Positions 8,285 to 16,732 are shown, counted from the first letter of the stretch. The stretch: 64,000 nt of DNA from Chitinophaga rhizosphaerae (GCF_003958645.1 NZ_RXLO01000002.1:62001-126000), one strand, 5' to 3'. The notes: generated from the sequence alone by a model not told the origin. Translations and numbers: made by a program.

Positions 8285-8632
8285 ATGCGCAAAGCCAACT
8301 CAACGAATAGTATCAATGAAACCCGCCTTCACCTGCTCTGCGGCATGTCTCACGCCCTCTCCGTCATCGGTGGCCGGTGGAAAGCGTCGATCCTTTTCAG
8401 TCTTACCGACGGCCGCAAGCGATACAGCGAATTACGGAAAGACATTCCCGGTGTTTCGGAAAGGATGCTCGTGGCGCAGCTTCGCGAGCTGGAGGCCGAC
8501 GGGCTGGTGGAGCGCACCGTTTTCCCGGAAGTTCCACCGCGCGTGGAGTATGCGCTCACCGACTTTGGCCGGTCTACCCAACCGATGTTGCGGGAGATTT
8601 CCGCCTGGGGCGCGAAGCACCGGAAAGGTTGA
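8285..8632 (+). CDS. HxlR family transcriptional regulator
   Basis: 115 residues from the ATG at 8285. An upstream TTG at 8258 would start inside the palindrome and is less likely. Winged helix-turn-helix of the HxlR/MarR-like type: GGRWKASILFSL, then RRYSELRKDIPGVSERML style recognition region, LRELEADGLVERTVFPEVPPRVEYALT (wing) and a C-terminal dimer helix (LREISAWGAKH). The single conserved cysteine often found near the N-terminus of redox-sensing members is present (LLCGMSHAL). It is divergent from the SDR gene and probably represses it and itself. Confidence 0.88.
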   Translation: MRKANSTNSINETRLHLLCGMSHALSVIGGRWKASILFSLTDGRKRYSELRKDIPGVSERMLVAQLRELEADGLVERTVFPEVPPRVEYALTDFGRSTQPMLREISAWGAKHRKG

Positions 8633-8655
8633 TTCCTACATTTTTCCGAGATTTT

Positions 8656-8686
8656 TTTGGAATTGTAATGGAATCCCCTACCTTTG
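8656..8686 (+). promoter_or_regulatory. Bacteroidota-type promoter of tRNA-Glu
   Basis: TTTG at 8656-8659 and TACCTTTG at 8679-8686 with a 19-bp spacer match the TTTG / TAnnTTTG consensus of the phylum's primary sigma factor. The tRNA starts 18 bp downstream. This is the cleanest promoter in the window. Confidence 0.7.
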
Positions 8687-8704
8687 CAATCCCAAACGGG
8701 AAAT

Positions 8705-8776
8705 GCCGCGTTGGTCAATCGGCTAAGACGCCTCCCTTTCACGGAGGAATGACGGGTTCGACTCCCGTACGCGGTA
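8705..8776 (+). tRNA. tRNA-Glu (anticodon TTC)
   Basis: 72-nt cloverleaf without encoded CCA. Acceptor stem GCCGCGT pairs with ACGCGGT (first pair G-T). The anticodon stem CCTCC/GGAGG encloses loop CTTTCAC with anticodon TTC. T-arm ACGGG-TTCGACT-CCCGT. It has its own promoter and a strong terminator. Confidence 0.95.
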
Positions 8777-8782
8777 CGAAAT

Positions 8783-8812
8783 AAAAAGGCTGTTCACCCG
8801 AACAGCCTTTTT
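8783..8812 (+). terminator. Terminator after tRNA-Glu
   Basis: Perfect 13-bp inverted repeat AAAAAGGCTGTTC / GAACAGCCTTTTT with loop ACCC, followed by more T. Confidence 0.9.
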
Positions 8813-8918
8813 GCTTTTTACATATTCGATACTCCCCCATCCCTCGGCAGCCCATAAAAAATAATCCCCCCATCGTTTCGTATTGCGAATAGCCAACCGG
8901 ATTCGTATTTTAGGGATT

Positions 8919-9980
8919 ATGATAAGATCATCACGCCTGTTTGTTTCAGCTATATTCATACTTTCCACTGTTGCCACCTTCGCACAGCACACCGAAAAAG
9001 GCTTGAAAGACTTTTACGGCAACTACTTCCCCATCGGCGTAGCCATCACGCCCCGGCATTTGCAGGATTCCGCTACCAGCGCTTTCCTCGTCCGGCATTT
9101 CAATAGCCTTACCGCAGAGAACGTAATGAAAATGGAACCCATCCACCCGGAAGAAGGCCGCTATAACTGGGGCGGCGCCGATGCCATCGTTCAATTTGCA
9201 ACGGAAAACGGACTGAAAGTAAGGGGCCATACACTCTGCTGGCACAACCAGGCACCCAAATGGATGTTTTACGATGCAAACGGCAAACTGGTGAGCAAAG
9301 ACATCCTGCTCGGCAGACTGCGCAAACACATCCACGATGTAGTAGGCCGATACAAAGGGAAAATCTATGCCTGGGATGTTGTAAATGAAGCCATTTCAGA
9401 CCAGCCCAATGAATTTCTCCGCAATTCGCTATGGTACCAGATCTGCGGGGAAGATTTTATAGCCGCTGCATTCCGGTATGCTCATGAAGCCGACCCGAAT
9501 GCCGTTTTGTTCTATAATGATTACGGAACTGAATTTCCGGGAAAAAGAGACAAAGTATACCGCTTGCTAAAAAAACTGCTCGATGCAAATGTTCCGGTAC
9601 ATGCGGTTGGATTGCAAGGACATTGGTCTGTTAACGATCCATCAAAGGAATTACTGGAGTCTGCTATCGAAAAATATACTTCGCTGGGGATTAAAATGCA
9701 GGTTACGGAGCTGGACGTATCCGTGTTCACCAACAATAACATGCCGGAACTGCACAGCTTTACTCCAGAACAAGACCAGCTGCAACAAGCGCAATACGCC
9801 ATGCTCTTCGGGACGTTCAGGAAATACCGCGACAACATTACCGGCATCACTTTCTGGAATGTTTCAGACCGTTTTAGCTGGCTGGATAATTTCCCGGTTA
9901 GGGGCCGGAAAAATTATCCGTTGCTTTTCGATGAAAAGCTGCAACCTAAAAAAGCCTACTGGAAAGTGATCGATTTTTAA
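8919..9980 (+). CDS. Endo-1,4-beta-xylanase, GH10
   Basis: 353-residue secreted GH10 enzyme that cleaves internal bonds of xylan. ATG at 8919 starts MIRSSRLFVSAIFILSTVATFAQ, a signal peptide; the earlier TTG at 8883 adds nothing useful. Family hallmarks: ENVMKMEPIHP, RGHTLCWHNQ, DVVNEA with acid/base Glu157, and VTELDV with nucleophile Glu264, then FWNVSDRFSWL. No carbohydrate-binding module is attached. TTG (8883-8885), 20 bp, then TATTTTAG (8906-8913) resembles a promoter, which would put the transcript start almost at the ATG. It stands alone: neighbours are tRNA-Glu and a convergent TfoX-like gene. Confidence 0.95.
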   Translation: MIRSSRLFVSAIFILSTVATFAQHTEKGLKDFYGNYFPIGVAITPRHLQDSATSAFLVRHFNSLTAENVMKMEPIHPEEGRYNWGGADAIVQFATENGLKVRGHTLCWHNQAPKWMFYDANGKLVSKDILLGRLRKHIHDVVGRYKGKIYAWDVVNEAISDQPNEFLRNSLWYQICGEDFIAAAFRYAHEADPNAVLFYNDYGTEFPGKRDKVYRLLKKLLDANVPVHAVGLQGHWSVNDPSKELLESAIEKYTSLGIKMQVTELDVSVFTNNNMPELHSFTPEQDQLQQAQYAMLFGTFRKYRDNITGITFWNVSDRFSWLDNFPVRGRKNYPLLFDEKLQPKKAYWKVIDF

Positions 9981-9998
9981 GCGGTCCATCACCTATCC

Positions 9999-10361
9999 CT
10001 ACTTCTTTTTGGGCGGTCTGCTTCGCTTCGACGATTTAGCCTGATCGTTATAGGCAAGACACAACTCCATCCAGTACTCGAAATCCCTCCGGCTATTATA
10101 CCCTTCCGGCGCTACATAGCAATAGCCCGGCAATTCCTTTCCCTTCATGATCATGGGAAGAAATCCCGCCCTTTCCGACAACTCCTCCGTTTGATCGGGA
10201 TCGAACCGGCACATGAGCCTGTTTTTCGATACATTGACGCACATCTTCCCCCCGACCATAAAAGCCAATCCGCCAAACATCGGCTTTTCCGCCAACTCCA
10301 AAACCTTTTTTTCATACAAATATTCCCTGACACGGTCTGCCAGGCTGAGATCATATGCCAT
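9999..10361 (-). CDS. TfoX N-terminal domain protein
   Basis: 120-residue protein of the TfoX/Sxy N-terminal family: MFGGLAFMVGGKMCVNV (residues about 28-44), RFDPDQTEEL, and a C-terminal YWMELCLAYNDQAKS helix followed by a Lys/Arg-rich tail (SSKRSRPPKKK). In gamma-proteobacteria Sxy controls competence, but stand-alone N-terminal domains are widespread in Bacteroidota with no known role, so competence should not be inferred. It lies 19 bp from the DUF1761 stop on the same strand and could be co-transcribed. Confidence 0.85.
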   Translation of the reverse strand: MAYDLSLADRVREYLYEKKVLELAEKPMFGGLAFMVGGKMCVNVSKNRLMCRFDPDQTEELSERAGFLPMIMKGKELPGYCYVAPEGYNSRRDFEYWMELCLAYNDQAKSSKRSRPPKKK

Positions 10362-10380
10362 GGTAATTCGTTTTATCCGA

Positions 10381-10797
10381 CTATTCCATCAACCCGATTA
10401 CGAGCGACATGCTTAACATCAGGACGAGCTGATACCCGTTATTGATCCAGGTCAGCTTTGCAGGTTTCAACTCGAACGCATTATGCGTTGCCAGCGTTGT
10501 GGCTGAAAACGCCAACCACGTAATGAACCCTGTCGCCAGTGCAAGGCCGACATTCTTCGTCCCGAAAACCAAGTTCCCGGCAGGTATCAATACAGACAGC
10601 ACGATCGCAGTGATGAAATTGGCCAATAAGGTAATTACGATCGGCCGCTTGCCCGCTGCCTGGGATGCAGCTTCGCCGATACCGGTCAATTTTCTCCAGA
10701 CCGGCCCGAATGCCGTTTTCCTGTACCAGGATTTAGCACAGATCATTCCGGCGACGGTCGCCAAAACAACAGCAAGCCAATTCACTTTGATGTCCAT
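10381..10797 (-). CDS. DUF1761 membrane protein
   Basis: 138 residues from the ATG at 10797 (MDIKVNWLAVVLATVAGM); the frame continues upstream through the promoter region but that part is not credible. About four membrane helices at residues 5-22, 48-72, 75-100 and 112-135. The pattern WYRKTAFGPVWRKLTG and AFSATTLATHNAFE fits DUF1761, a family of small inner-membrane proteins without a known function. It is divergent from an HxlR regulator at 10889 with two palindromes in the gap, so it is probably under that regulator's control. Confidence 0.8.
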   Translation of the reverse strand: MDIKVNWLAVVLATVAGMICAKSWYRKTAFGPVWRKLTGIGEAASQAAGKRPIVITLLANFITAIVLSVLIPAGNLVFGTKNVGLALATGFITWLAFSATTLATHNAFELKPAKLTWINNGYQLVLMLSMSLVIGLME

Positions 10798-10823
10798 ATA
10801 GTCAGGTTTTAAGTTTAATTTGC

Positions 10824-10870
10824 ACTTGCATTTTGCAAGTCTAAAGTAAATAAGTTCTTGCAAAACGCAA
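10824..10870. promoter_or_regulatory. Two operator-like palindromes upstream of HxlR regulator
   Basis: ACTTGCA-TTT-TGCAAGT at 10824-10840 is a perfect inverted repeat. A second, shorter one, TTGC-AAAAC-GCAA, lies at 10858-10870. They are spaced about 32 bp centre to centre (three DNA turns) in the divergent gap between the DUF1761 gene and the HxlR gene, so the HxlR dimer probably binds here to control both (inference). Confidence 0.55.
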
Positions 10871-10888
10871 TAACTATTTTCGTTTTTT

Positions 10889-11296
10889 ATGGAAAAGAGC
10901 AGGTCTGACTGTCCGATTAGTTGTGCGCTGGATGTTTTCGGCGACAAGTGGTCCTTATTGATTATCAGGGACATTATGTTGCGGGGGAAGGTTTCCTACA
11001 GTGAATTTCTGGGGTCTGAGGAAAAAATAGCCACCAATATCCTGGCTAACCGGCTGAGTGTGCTGGAAAAGGAAAATATCCTCGTCAAGGAAACATCGCC
11101 GGCCAATAGATCGAAATTCGTTTACAGTTTAACCCAAAAAGGCGCCGATCTACTGCCGATCGTTATCGAGATCATGGATTGGGGGGCGAAGTATAACGCC
11201 AATTCTCCCCGGCGCGAACTTGGAAAAAAGATCCAGCAGAACAAATCTTCCGTGATCAGGGAATTGAGCGAAGAATTGAAGAAGAGGGTGAAGTAA
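10889..11296 (+). CDS. HxlR family transcriptional regulator
   Basis: 135 residues with the HxlR winged helix: SRSDCPISCALDVFGDKWSLLIIRDIM with the conserved Cys residues 8 and 12, FLGSEEKIATNILANRLSVLEKENIL recognition region, FVYSLTQKGADLLPIV wing and dimerisation helix. The C-terminal 25 residues (QQNKSSVIRELSEELKKRVK) extend beyond the usual end as a charged helix. Divergent from DUF1761; likely regulates it and itself through the palindromes at 10824-10870. Confidence 0.88.
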   Translation: MEKSRSDCPISCALDVFGDKWSLLIIRDIMLRGKVSYSEFLGSEEKIATNILANRLSVLEKENILVKETSPANRSKFVYSLTQKGADLLPIVIEIMDWGAKYNANSPRRELGKKIQQNKSSVIRELSEELKKRVK

Positions 11297-11471
11297 ATAA
11301 CTTTCCCGATTGCGGCATGAAACATTCCTGCTTTCGTTTATTCCTGATCAAATCTGGAAGCACAGCGGGAGCTAACAACAGGATGTTTCCCTCAACCTCC
11401 ATTCATCTTTCCCCTCCGGGCCAATAAGCATTATTTACTTATCTTCATCCCCAACCTCATTTCCAAAACCG

Positions 11472-12614
11472 ATGCTCCACATTGCAGGAATCATCATTTC
11501 CATCTTTCTTGCATTCCTTCTTTTTGCCAAGAAAGGAAAATCCGGCGCCGATTTCGTGCTCGCCATCTGGCTCGTCGTGATTTCGTTCCACCTGCTTTGC
11601 TATCATCTCCTCATCTCCGGTTCCTACGTCGGGTTCCCGTTTTTCCTCGGCACCGAGATCCCCCTTCCGCTCGTTCATGGCCCGTTCCTGTATGTATACA
11701 CGGCTTTGCTGACCGGGCAAAACAACCGCAGGCTCCCCTGGCCCGTACATTTCCTCCCGGCCGCCGTCGCCTTTTCCCTGCTGTCGAAATTTTATTTGTT
11801 GCCGGCTGCAGACAAAATCGCGGTGTACGAAAATCATGGGAAGGGATTCGAAACCATTACCGCTATCATCCGCCTGCCCATCGTGCCCTCGGGGATCATT
11901 TATGTGGCACTGTCGCTCATGATGCTACGGAAACACCGGGTCAATATTTCGAAACAATTCTCCTATTCCGAAAAAATCAACCTGGACTGGCTGGTGTACC
12001 TGGCCCTCGGCATGGCTGCCATCTGGCTGTCCATCATCTTCGGCGGTGATGTTTCGACCTTTATTTTGGTTGACCTGTTCGTTTTGTTCATCGGGTATTT
12101 CGGCATCAAACAGGTAGGGATTTTCACCAACCGGGTGGAGCCTGTTCCTTCACAGGTCATTGAGGCCCGGCTTCCCGGCGCTTCCATTTCCACCGGAACC
12201 CCAAACCCCGGCGCCGAAAAAACCAAGTATCAAAAATCGGCCATCGGGGCTGACATGTTGTCAAAAATCCACCAGCAACTCACCGGGCTCATGGCGTCCG
12301 AAAAACTTTTCACCGACCCGGAACTTAACCTGGACGACCTCGCCGCCCGCCTGTCCGTCAACAGCAACACCCTGTCTCAGGTCATCAATTCCCTCGAGCA
12401 AAGGAATTTTTACGATTACATCAACGACCTCCGCGTCCAGGAATTCAAACGGCTCGCCGTTTTACCTGAAAACAGCCGCCTCACATTGCTGTCTATCGCC
12501 TACGAAGCCGGGTTCAACTCCAAAACCTCCTTCAACCGGAACTTCAAAAAAAACACCGGCATCTCCCCCCGCGAGTTTTGCCAGCAGGAAAAGATCCTTC
12601 CCGACCCTGAATAA
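11472..12614 (+). CDS. Membrane-bound AraC family regulator
   Basis: 380 residues. The N-terminal 220 residues hold about six or seven membrane helices (AGIIISIFLAFLLFA, FVLAIWLVVISFHLLCY, and on to LVDLFVLFIGYFGIK). The C-terminal 100 residues are an AraC DNA-binding domain with two helix-turn-helices (LNLDDLAARLSVNSNTLSQV and LTLLSIAYEAGFNSKTSFNR). This architecture, a 7TM-like sensor fused to AraC, is common in Bacteroidota. It probably senses a membrane or periplasmic signal, which is unknown. The next two genes, DUF2306 and DUF1330, run the same way and may be targets, though a 107-bp gap separates them. Confidence 0.87.
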   Translation: MLHIAGIIISIFLAFLLFAKKGKSGADFVLAIWLVVISFHLLCYHLLISGSYVGFPFFLGTEIPLPLVHGPFLYVYTALLTGQNNRRLPWPVHFLPAAVAFSLLSKFYLLPAADKIAVYENHGKGFETITAIIRLPIVPSGIIYVALSLMMLRKHRVNISKQFSYSEKINLDWLVYLALGMAAIWLSIIFGGDVSTFILVDLFVLFIGYFGIKQVGIFTNRVEPVPSQVIEARLPGASISTGTPNPGAEKTKYQKSAIGADMLSKIHQQLTGLMASEKLFTDPELNLDDLAARLSVNSNTLSQVINSLEQRNFYDYINDLRVQEFKRLAVLPENSRLTLLSIAYEAGFNSKTSFNRNFKKNTGISPREFCQQEKILPDPE

Positions 12615-12721
12615 TTCTCCCAAAACGTCCCATTCCCACCGGCGGCACCTCAAAAAGAGGGACCACCTTACCTTCTGGAACGTTCAAAACCCGCAGCCAC
12701 GCTTCCTTTGCCGAAAAAAGC

Positions 12722-13342
12722 ATGACGAACAAACTTACCTGGGGATTGCTGGCGATCCTGTCCATTTTCTTCGGGCTATATCCCGGCCTGTTCCTCAACG
12801 GCAATCAAAAAGTCGGTATTCTCAACATCAAACCTGATTCACTTTTCTCCAATCCCTTCTGGCTGATCAGCTTTTACACGCACATTACGCTCGGCGGTTT
12901 GGCCCTGTTGACCGGGTGGCCCCAGTTCAGCCAAAAAGTCAGGGCCACCCGCATACGATTACACCGCGCCCTTGGCAAGATCTACGTCGTTTCCGTGCTG
13001 GTAAGCGCGGTGGCAGGCATCAACATCGCCTTTTACGCAACCGGCGGATGGCCCACCGCCCTTGGATTTATGTGCCTGGGCATCACCTGGTTCTACACCA
13101 CACTGCAGGCTTACCGCTCCATCTGGCTGGGAAACATCCTGGCACATGGAAACTGGATGACCTTTAGCTATGCCTGTACTTTCGCGGCGGTCACGCTCAG
13201 GCTCTGGATGCCCTTGCTGGTACCGCTGTTCGGGAATTTCATGACGGCTTATACGGTTGTGGCCTGGTGGTGCTGGCTGCCTAATCTCACCGTCGCCTAT
13301 TTCATGACCCGGCAGCCGAAATCCGTGGCTAAAATTCGATAA
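12722..13342 (+). CDS. DUF2306 membrane protein
   Basis: 206-residue integral membrane protein with about six helices. It fits DUF2306: an early SFYTHITLGGLALLTGWPQF, then RIRLHRALGKIYV and LAHGNWMTFSYACTFAAVTLR, with conserved His residues in the second, third and fifth helices that could bind a metal or heme. The family has no established function. It is followed after 42 bp by a DUF1330 gene on the same strand, so the two are likely co-transcribed. Confidence 0.8.
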   Translation: MTNKLTWGLLAILSIFFGLYPGLFLNGNQKVGILNIKPDSLFSNPFWLISFYTHITLGGLALLTGWPQFSQKVRATRIRLHRALGKIYVVSVLVSAVAGINIAFYATGGWPTALGFMCLGITWFYTTLQAYRSIWLGNILAHGNWMTFSYACTFAAVTLRLWMPLLVPLFGNFMTAYTVVAWWCWLPNLTVAYFMTRQPKSVAKIR

Positions 13343-13384
13343 CTTCGTCAACCTTCATTCTTTAACCCGTCAACGCCTAAAACC

Positions 13385-13687
13385 ATGGCAGTTTATTACA
13401 TCAACAGTTACGACATCACCGATCCCGAATTGTTCAAAACCTACGGCCCGAAGCTCCTCCCCATCCTCCGCAAGTACGGCGCGGAAATCCTCGCGTCGGA
13501 TACGGCGGGTATTGCGGTGGAAGGGAACCCCAGGCTCATGAACGCCATCGTCAAATTCCCGTCGGAAGAAGCGGCCATACAATGCTACAACGATCCGGAA
13601 TACCAGCCCGTAAAGGCCATCCGGCAACAATCTACCGCCCATTGCACGATGGTACTGGTAAAAGAATTCCAGTTGCCGGCGAAGTAA
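13385..13687 (+). CDS. DUF1330 family protein
   Basis: 100-residue cytosolic protein of DUF1330, a dimeric alpha/beta (ferredoxin-like) barrel family related to antibiotic monooxygenases. Typical pattern: AVYYINSYDITDPELFKTYG at the start, GAEILASDT, and VKFPSEEAAIQCYNDPEYQPVKAIR. No function is established. Downstream of DUF2306 on the same strand. Confidence 0.85.
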   Translation: MAVYYINSYDITDPELFKTYGPKLLPILRKYGAEILASDTAGIAVEGNPRLMNAIVKFPSEEAAIQCYNDPEYQPVKAIRQQSTAHCTMVLVKEFQLPAK

Positions 13688-14241
13688 TTTCAAATCAAAT
13701 GGGCGGTTATGCGATGGTAGAGGACGGAAAACCCGTTGCCACAGGAGGGATCGACCTGCCTCCCAACAAAAGAAAAATCCCGCTGCGAAAGCGGGATTCC
13801 TGCTAATTACAATACTATTTATCAAATTCAGGTTAGTGGGTTTAAAATTTGTGATCCGTATGCCGGATGCAAGGCTCCACCGCCCCGGATCCCCGCCAGG
13901 GATCCGGATTTAAGGATGAACGAAACCCGTTCGGGCCACGACAGGACATTCAATATCCGTCGCGTTTGCGCCAGTCCGTGCTTATTAATATTTCGTCTAT
14001 TTGATTGTCTGTCCACCAGGATATCCTGATGGAAAGCGTTACCAGGCATAACACTAGCCGCTATGGGCGTGAGGATATGCTTATCATACAATAAAGTCTT
14101 CCGAAAAATACTGAATTTATCCGGTGCGGGTAACATTATTTTAGCGGATTTGTGCCAAATGTTGACAAAACTCCCTTTTTTGAGCTCGCCCGTATATCTT
14201 TATGATACCTCCGCGCCCGGCGCGGAACCCAATCTTCCCAT
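13688..14241. other. 554-bp gap with hairpins and no convincing gene
   Basis: Holds a minus-strand terminator (13776-13798), a perfect hairpin CCGGATCCC-CGCCA-GGGATCCGG (13885-13907), a smaller hairpin GAACG/CGTTC just after it, and the palindrome AGGATATCCT near 14018. A 102-codon frame on the minus strand (13828-14136) ends just upstream of the terminator, but its composition does not look coding. A minus-strand non-coding RNA ending at 13776 is possible. Confidence 0.4.
13776..13798 (-). terminator. Minus-strand terminator without an evident gene
   Basis: AATCCCGC / GCGGGATT with loop TGCGAAA. Read on the minus strand it is followed by TTTTTCTTTTG, whereas on the plus strand only two T follow. 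No recognised minus-strand gene precedes it. Confidence 0.6.
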
Positions 14242-15879
14242 ATGAAAAAATTGCTTTTCCTGTTCGCGGTCATCGCTTTCGGTCCGCCTGTTTCGGCACA
14301 GAAAACCATTGGTATTTCCTGCATCGGCGATAGTATCATGTTTGGCAACGGCCTCCCCAGCCGGGAGCGCAATAATTTTCCCGCGCAATTGCAAAATATG
14401 CTGGGGAAAGGGTATGCGGTGACGAAGGACGATGATCCCGACATGCTGGCCGCGAAACTGCAAAACAAGTTGGGAAAAGGGCATATAGTGTCGGTGGAAA
14501 AGAGTTCCCGCGTACCGGACATCGCCATAATCTGCTTCGCGGATGAAAGGCGGATGGACAGCGCGGTTCTGGCCTGCAAGGCGAAACGCATCATCATCGC
14601 CCTCCCGCCAGTTTTCCCCGGCGGCGACCTGGGGGACCGGGAGCGGCGGATGTCGGCCATTCGCGCGCTGGCGGCGGAACGGTTGTGCGAGATCGTGGAC
14701 CTGGCGCCGGTGATTGCGGCGAAGTCCGAAAATTTCCAGGACGCGATGCATCTTTCGTCGCTGGGTGCAACCGAGATCGCGCGGCGGCTATACGAAGCGG
14801 TACAATTCCGCAGCGCAGCGCCGATCGATGTTGTTCAACGTTTGGGAGGACAGTCCCTCGGGTCGTTTTACGGTTTCAGGAAATTCGATGTATCGGAAGG
14901 CCATCAAAATATTACCGTTATAAGTCCGGTCCATCCTGCGAAAGGGTACCCCTGGGCGCAGGTTTCCGGAGATAAAACAGACAGTGCTACCCTATTGGGA
15001 CTATTGGAACGGGGCGTCCATATCGTAATCTCCGCCAACACAATACACGGCCCGCGATTGCAAAAAGCAGGCCTGGCGCCCAAACCAGCGATTTCAACAA
15101 ATAATACCTGGACGTACGATGGCACTCCGCTCGTCCACTTCGGCGAACGGCCGCTACCAGCCGTTTTGCGAGCCCTTCATCTGCAACCCAACTTCGCGGC
15201 CATCGCAGCGCCGGGCAGTGAATATCGTTCAGGTGCGGGATGGTTTCCGGGGAAAGATTGGTGGGCGCAACACGGGAACATCGATAGCCTGCTGCGCGCC
15301 CCCGGCCAGCTCGACGTCGTATTCCTGGGAAATTCCATTACGCAGGGAACGGGCGGCCACAGGACCACCACTACTTATAAACCCGGCTTTGCCGCATTCG
15401 ATTCCGCGTTCGGGATGTACCGGTGGGAATCCGCGGGCATCAGTGGCGACCGGACCCAGAACGTGCTCTGGCGCCTTCAGAACGGCGCGTACCGCGCAGC
15501 GGCGCCCCGGCTCATCGTGCTGACGATCGGCGTTAACAACTTCCCGGACAACGGTCCCGAAGAAGTGGCTGCGGGCATCAAAGCAATCGTGAAATGGATC
15601 GGAAAGCACATGCCCAAAACCAAACTGCTGCTCATCGGCCCGCTGCCGGCAGGAAACAAACCCGGCGACATGCGCCGTATCAAATATGAAAAGACGCATG
15701 CGATCATCCAGGGGCTCGCGGTGCGGGGGCGTTACCTTCCGCTGGGCAATATATTCATCCTGCCCGATGGTTCGCTCGATCCGGAATTATATTCCCGGGA
15801 CGGGATCCATCTGCAGCCAGCGGGGTACCAGGCCTGGGCAAAGGCGCTGAAACCCGTGGTGGATGAGATGTTGCGGTGA
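14242..15879 (+). CDS. Secreted two-SGNH-domain esterase with a central alpha/beta-hydrolase-like segment
   Basis: 545 residues with signal peptide MKKLLFLFAVIAFGPPVSAQ. Domain 1 (about 20-190) starts with the SGNH block I, CIGDSIMFGNG, and ends with DAMHLSSLGA, but no clear block II or III is seen and a segment around LQNMLGKGYAV is duplicated (LQNKLGKGHIV, 23 residues later), so it may be inactive. A middle segment (about 205-330, SFYGFRKFDVSEGHQNITVI ... LLERGVHIVI) resembles the first strands of an alpha/beta hydrolase. Domain 2 (about 350-545) is intact: FLGNSITQGTG (I), AGISGDRTQN (II), IGVNNF (III), DGIHLQPAGY (V, Asp/His). Such proteins deacetylate polysaccharides; that role is inference. 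Confidence 0.78.
   Translation: MKKLLFLFAVIAFGPPVSAQKTIGISCIGDSIMFGNGLPSRERNNFPAQLQNMLGKGYAVTKDDDPDMLAAKLQNKLGKGHIVSVEKSSRVPDIAIICFADERRMDSAVLACKAKRIIIALPPVFPGGDLGDRERRMSAIRALAAERLCEIVDLAPVIAAKSENFQDAMHLSSLGATEIARRLYEAVQFRSAAPIDVVQRLGGQSLGSFYGFRKFDVSEGHQNITVISPVHPAKGYPWAQVSGDKTDSATLLGLLERGVHIVISANTIHGPRLQKAGLAPKPAISTNNTWTYDGTPLVHFGERPLPAVLRALHLQPNFAAIAAPGSEYRSGAGWFPGKDWWAQHGNIDSLLRAPGQLDVVFLGNSITQGTGGHRTTTTYKPGFAAFDSAFGMYRWESAGISGDRTQNVLWRLQNGAYRAAAPRLIVLTIGVNNFPDNGPEEVAAGIKAIVKWIGKHMPKTKLLLIGPLPAGNKPGDMRRIKYEKTHAIIQGLAVRGRYLPLGNIFILPDGSLDPELYSRDGIHLQPAGYQAWAKALKPVVDEMLR
14383..14520 (+). repeat. Degenerate in-frame 69-bp tandem duplication inside the SGNH gene
   Basis: Codons 48-60 (AQLQNMLGKGYAV) are echoed by codons 71-83 (AKLQNKLGKGHIV), an offset of exactly 69 bp. 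Similarity fades after the first 40 bp of each unit, so the event is old. Confidence 0.55.
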
Positions 15880-16052
15880 TCAGGAGGGGGCGCTTCCTAC
15901 GGCAATCCCGTTTGTCGGCGACGAAATCCAGATATTCTCCTGCTTAACATGACTTACCGGTTGAAGGTAGCAGCCGTTGCCTCGCCTCAAGGAGATGAAG
16001 GATCCCGCCGGACGTACGAACACCGCCGCGCAGAAACAAAAACAAAGAAAAA

Positions 16053-16433
16053 ATGAGTTACCCCTTTTTAAAGAGAGGTTATGCATTTCTCATAATGCTA
16101 TGGGGCCTGTTAAATTTGCTGTTGTTCGGCGCAACGTCTCACGCTTTGAACTTTCAGGATTACAACCTGGTAATTGGCGCTATTGCTTACCCATTGCTAA
16201 ATGTGCTCATCGGCATTTGGTTGTTTTTCGATGATCTGAGTAAACCGTTTCAATTGATCAGGTTGGCTTTGATCGCGATACTCGGTGTACTGCAGGTATA
16301 TGTTGCCGCCGATTACATTTCAACGGTTGAGGGTGGAGTACTTTATGTTTTACTCACAGTGGTTTTGCTGTTATTCATTGCAAATGGCAGCATATTCTTC
16401 GCGGAAATAAGAACCATACACAGAAAACAATAG
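16053..16433 (+). CDS. Small four-helix membrane protein
   Basis: 126 residues with four predicted membrane helices at about 9-28 (GYAFLIMLWGLLNLLLFGAT), 40-58, 68-85 and 95-118. I do not recognise a family. The gene is A/T-richer than its neighbours, as membrane genes often are. It stands alone, 173 bp after the SGNH gene. Confidence 0.6.
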   Translation: MSYPFLKRGYAFLIMLWGLLNLLLFGATSHALNFQDYNLVIGAIAYPLLNVLIGIWLFFDDLSKPFQLIRLALIAILGVLQVYVAADYISTVEGGVLYVLLTVVLLLFIANGSIFFAEIRTIHRKQ

Positions 16434-16605
16434 TCCATCCGCCTCAAAATGATCAAGTACATGCCTGACTTCAACTGTACGATGATTACTTACAGCCTGG
16501 CGGATTTCGTGCCTCCTTCGGACCCAAGCTGATAATAGGCTTATCCAGACAGGGTAGATAAGAAAATCGATCCGGGGATATGATTAAACGATCCGCATTC
16601 CCACC

Positions 16606-16635
16606 AAAGGCCTGTACAAAACGTACGGGCCTTTT
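16606..16635 (+). terminator. Intergenic terminator
   Basis: AAAGGCCTGTAC / GTACGGGCCTTT (12 pairs including one T-G) with loop AAAAC, then TT. It lies 173 bp after the small membrane protein gene, so that transcript has a long 3' end. Confidence 0.65.
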
Positions 16636-16732
16636 TATTATCGCCGGATAATATTCCGCATTCCATAAATCTTTCTCCCGTTTCGATAACCTCCCCCGCC
16701 CCACATGCCCGATTTTTGCGACCCAAAACAAT

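Noticed and set aside
10874..10882. -7 box (TATTTTCG) for the second HxlR gene
   Set aside because: One mismatch and only 14 bp from the nearest TTG, so spacing is wrong.
13828..14136. 102-codon minus-strand gene just before a terminator
   Set aside because: Its position fits a gene, but the composition is not protein-like and it covers DNA hairpins; kept only as a possible non-coding transcript.
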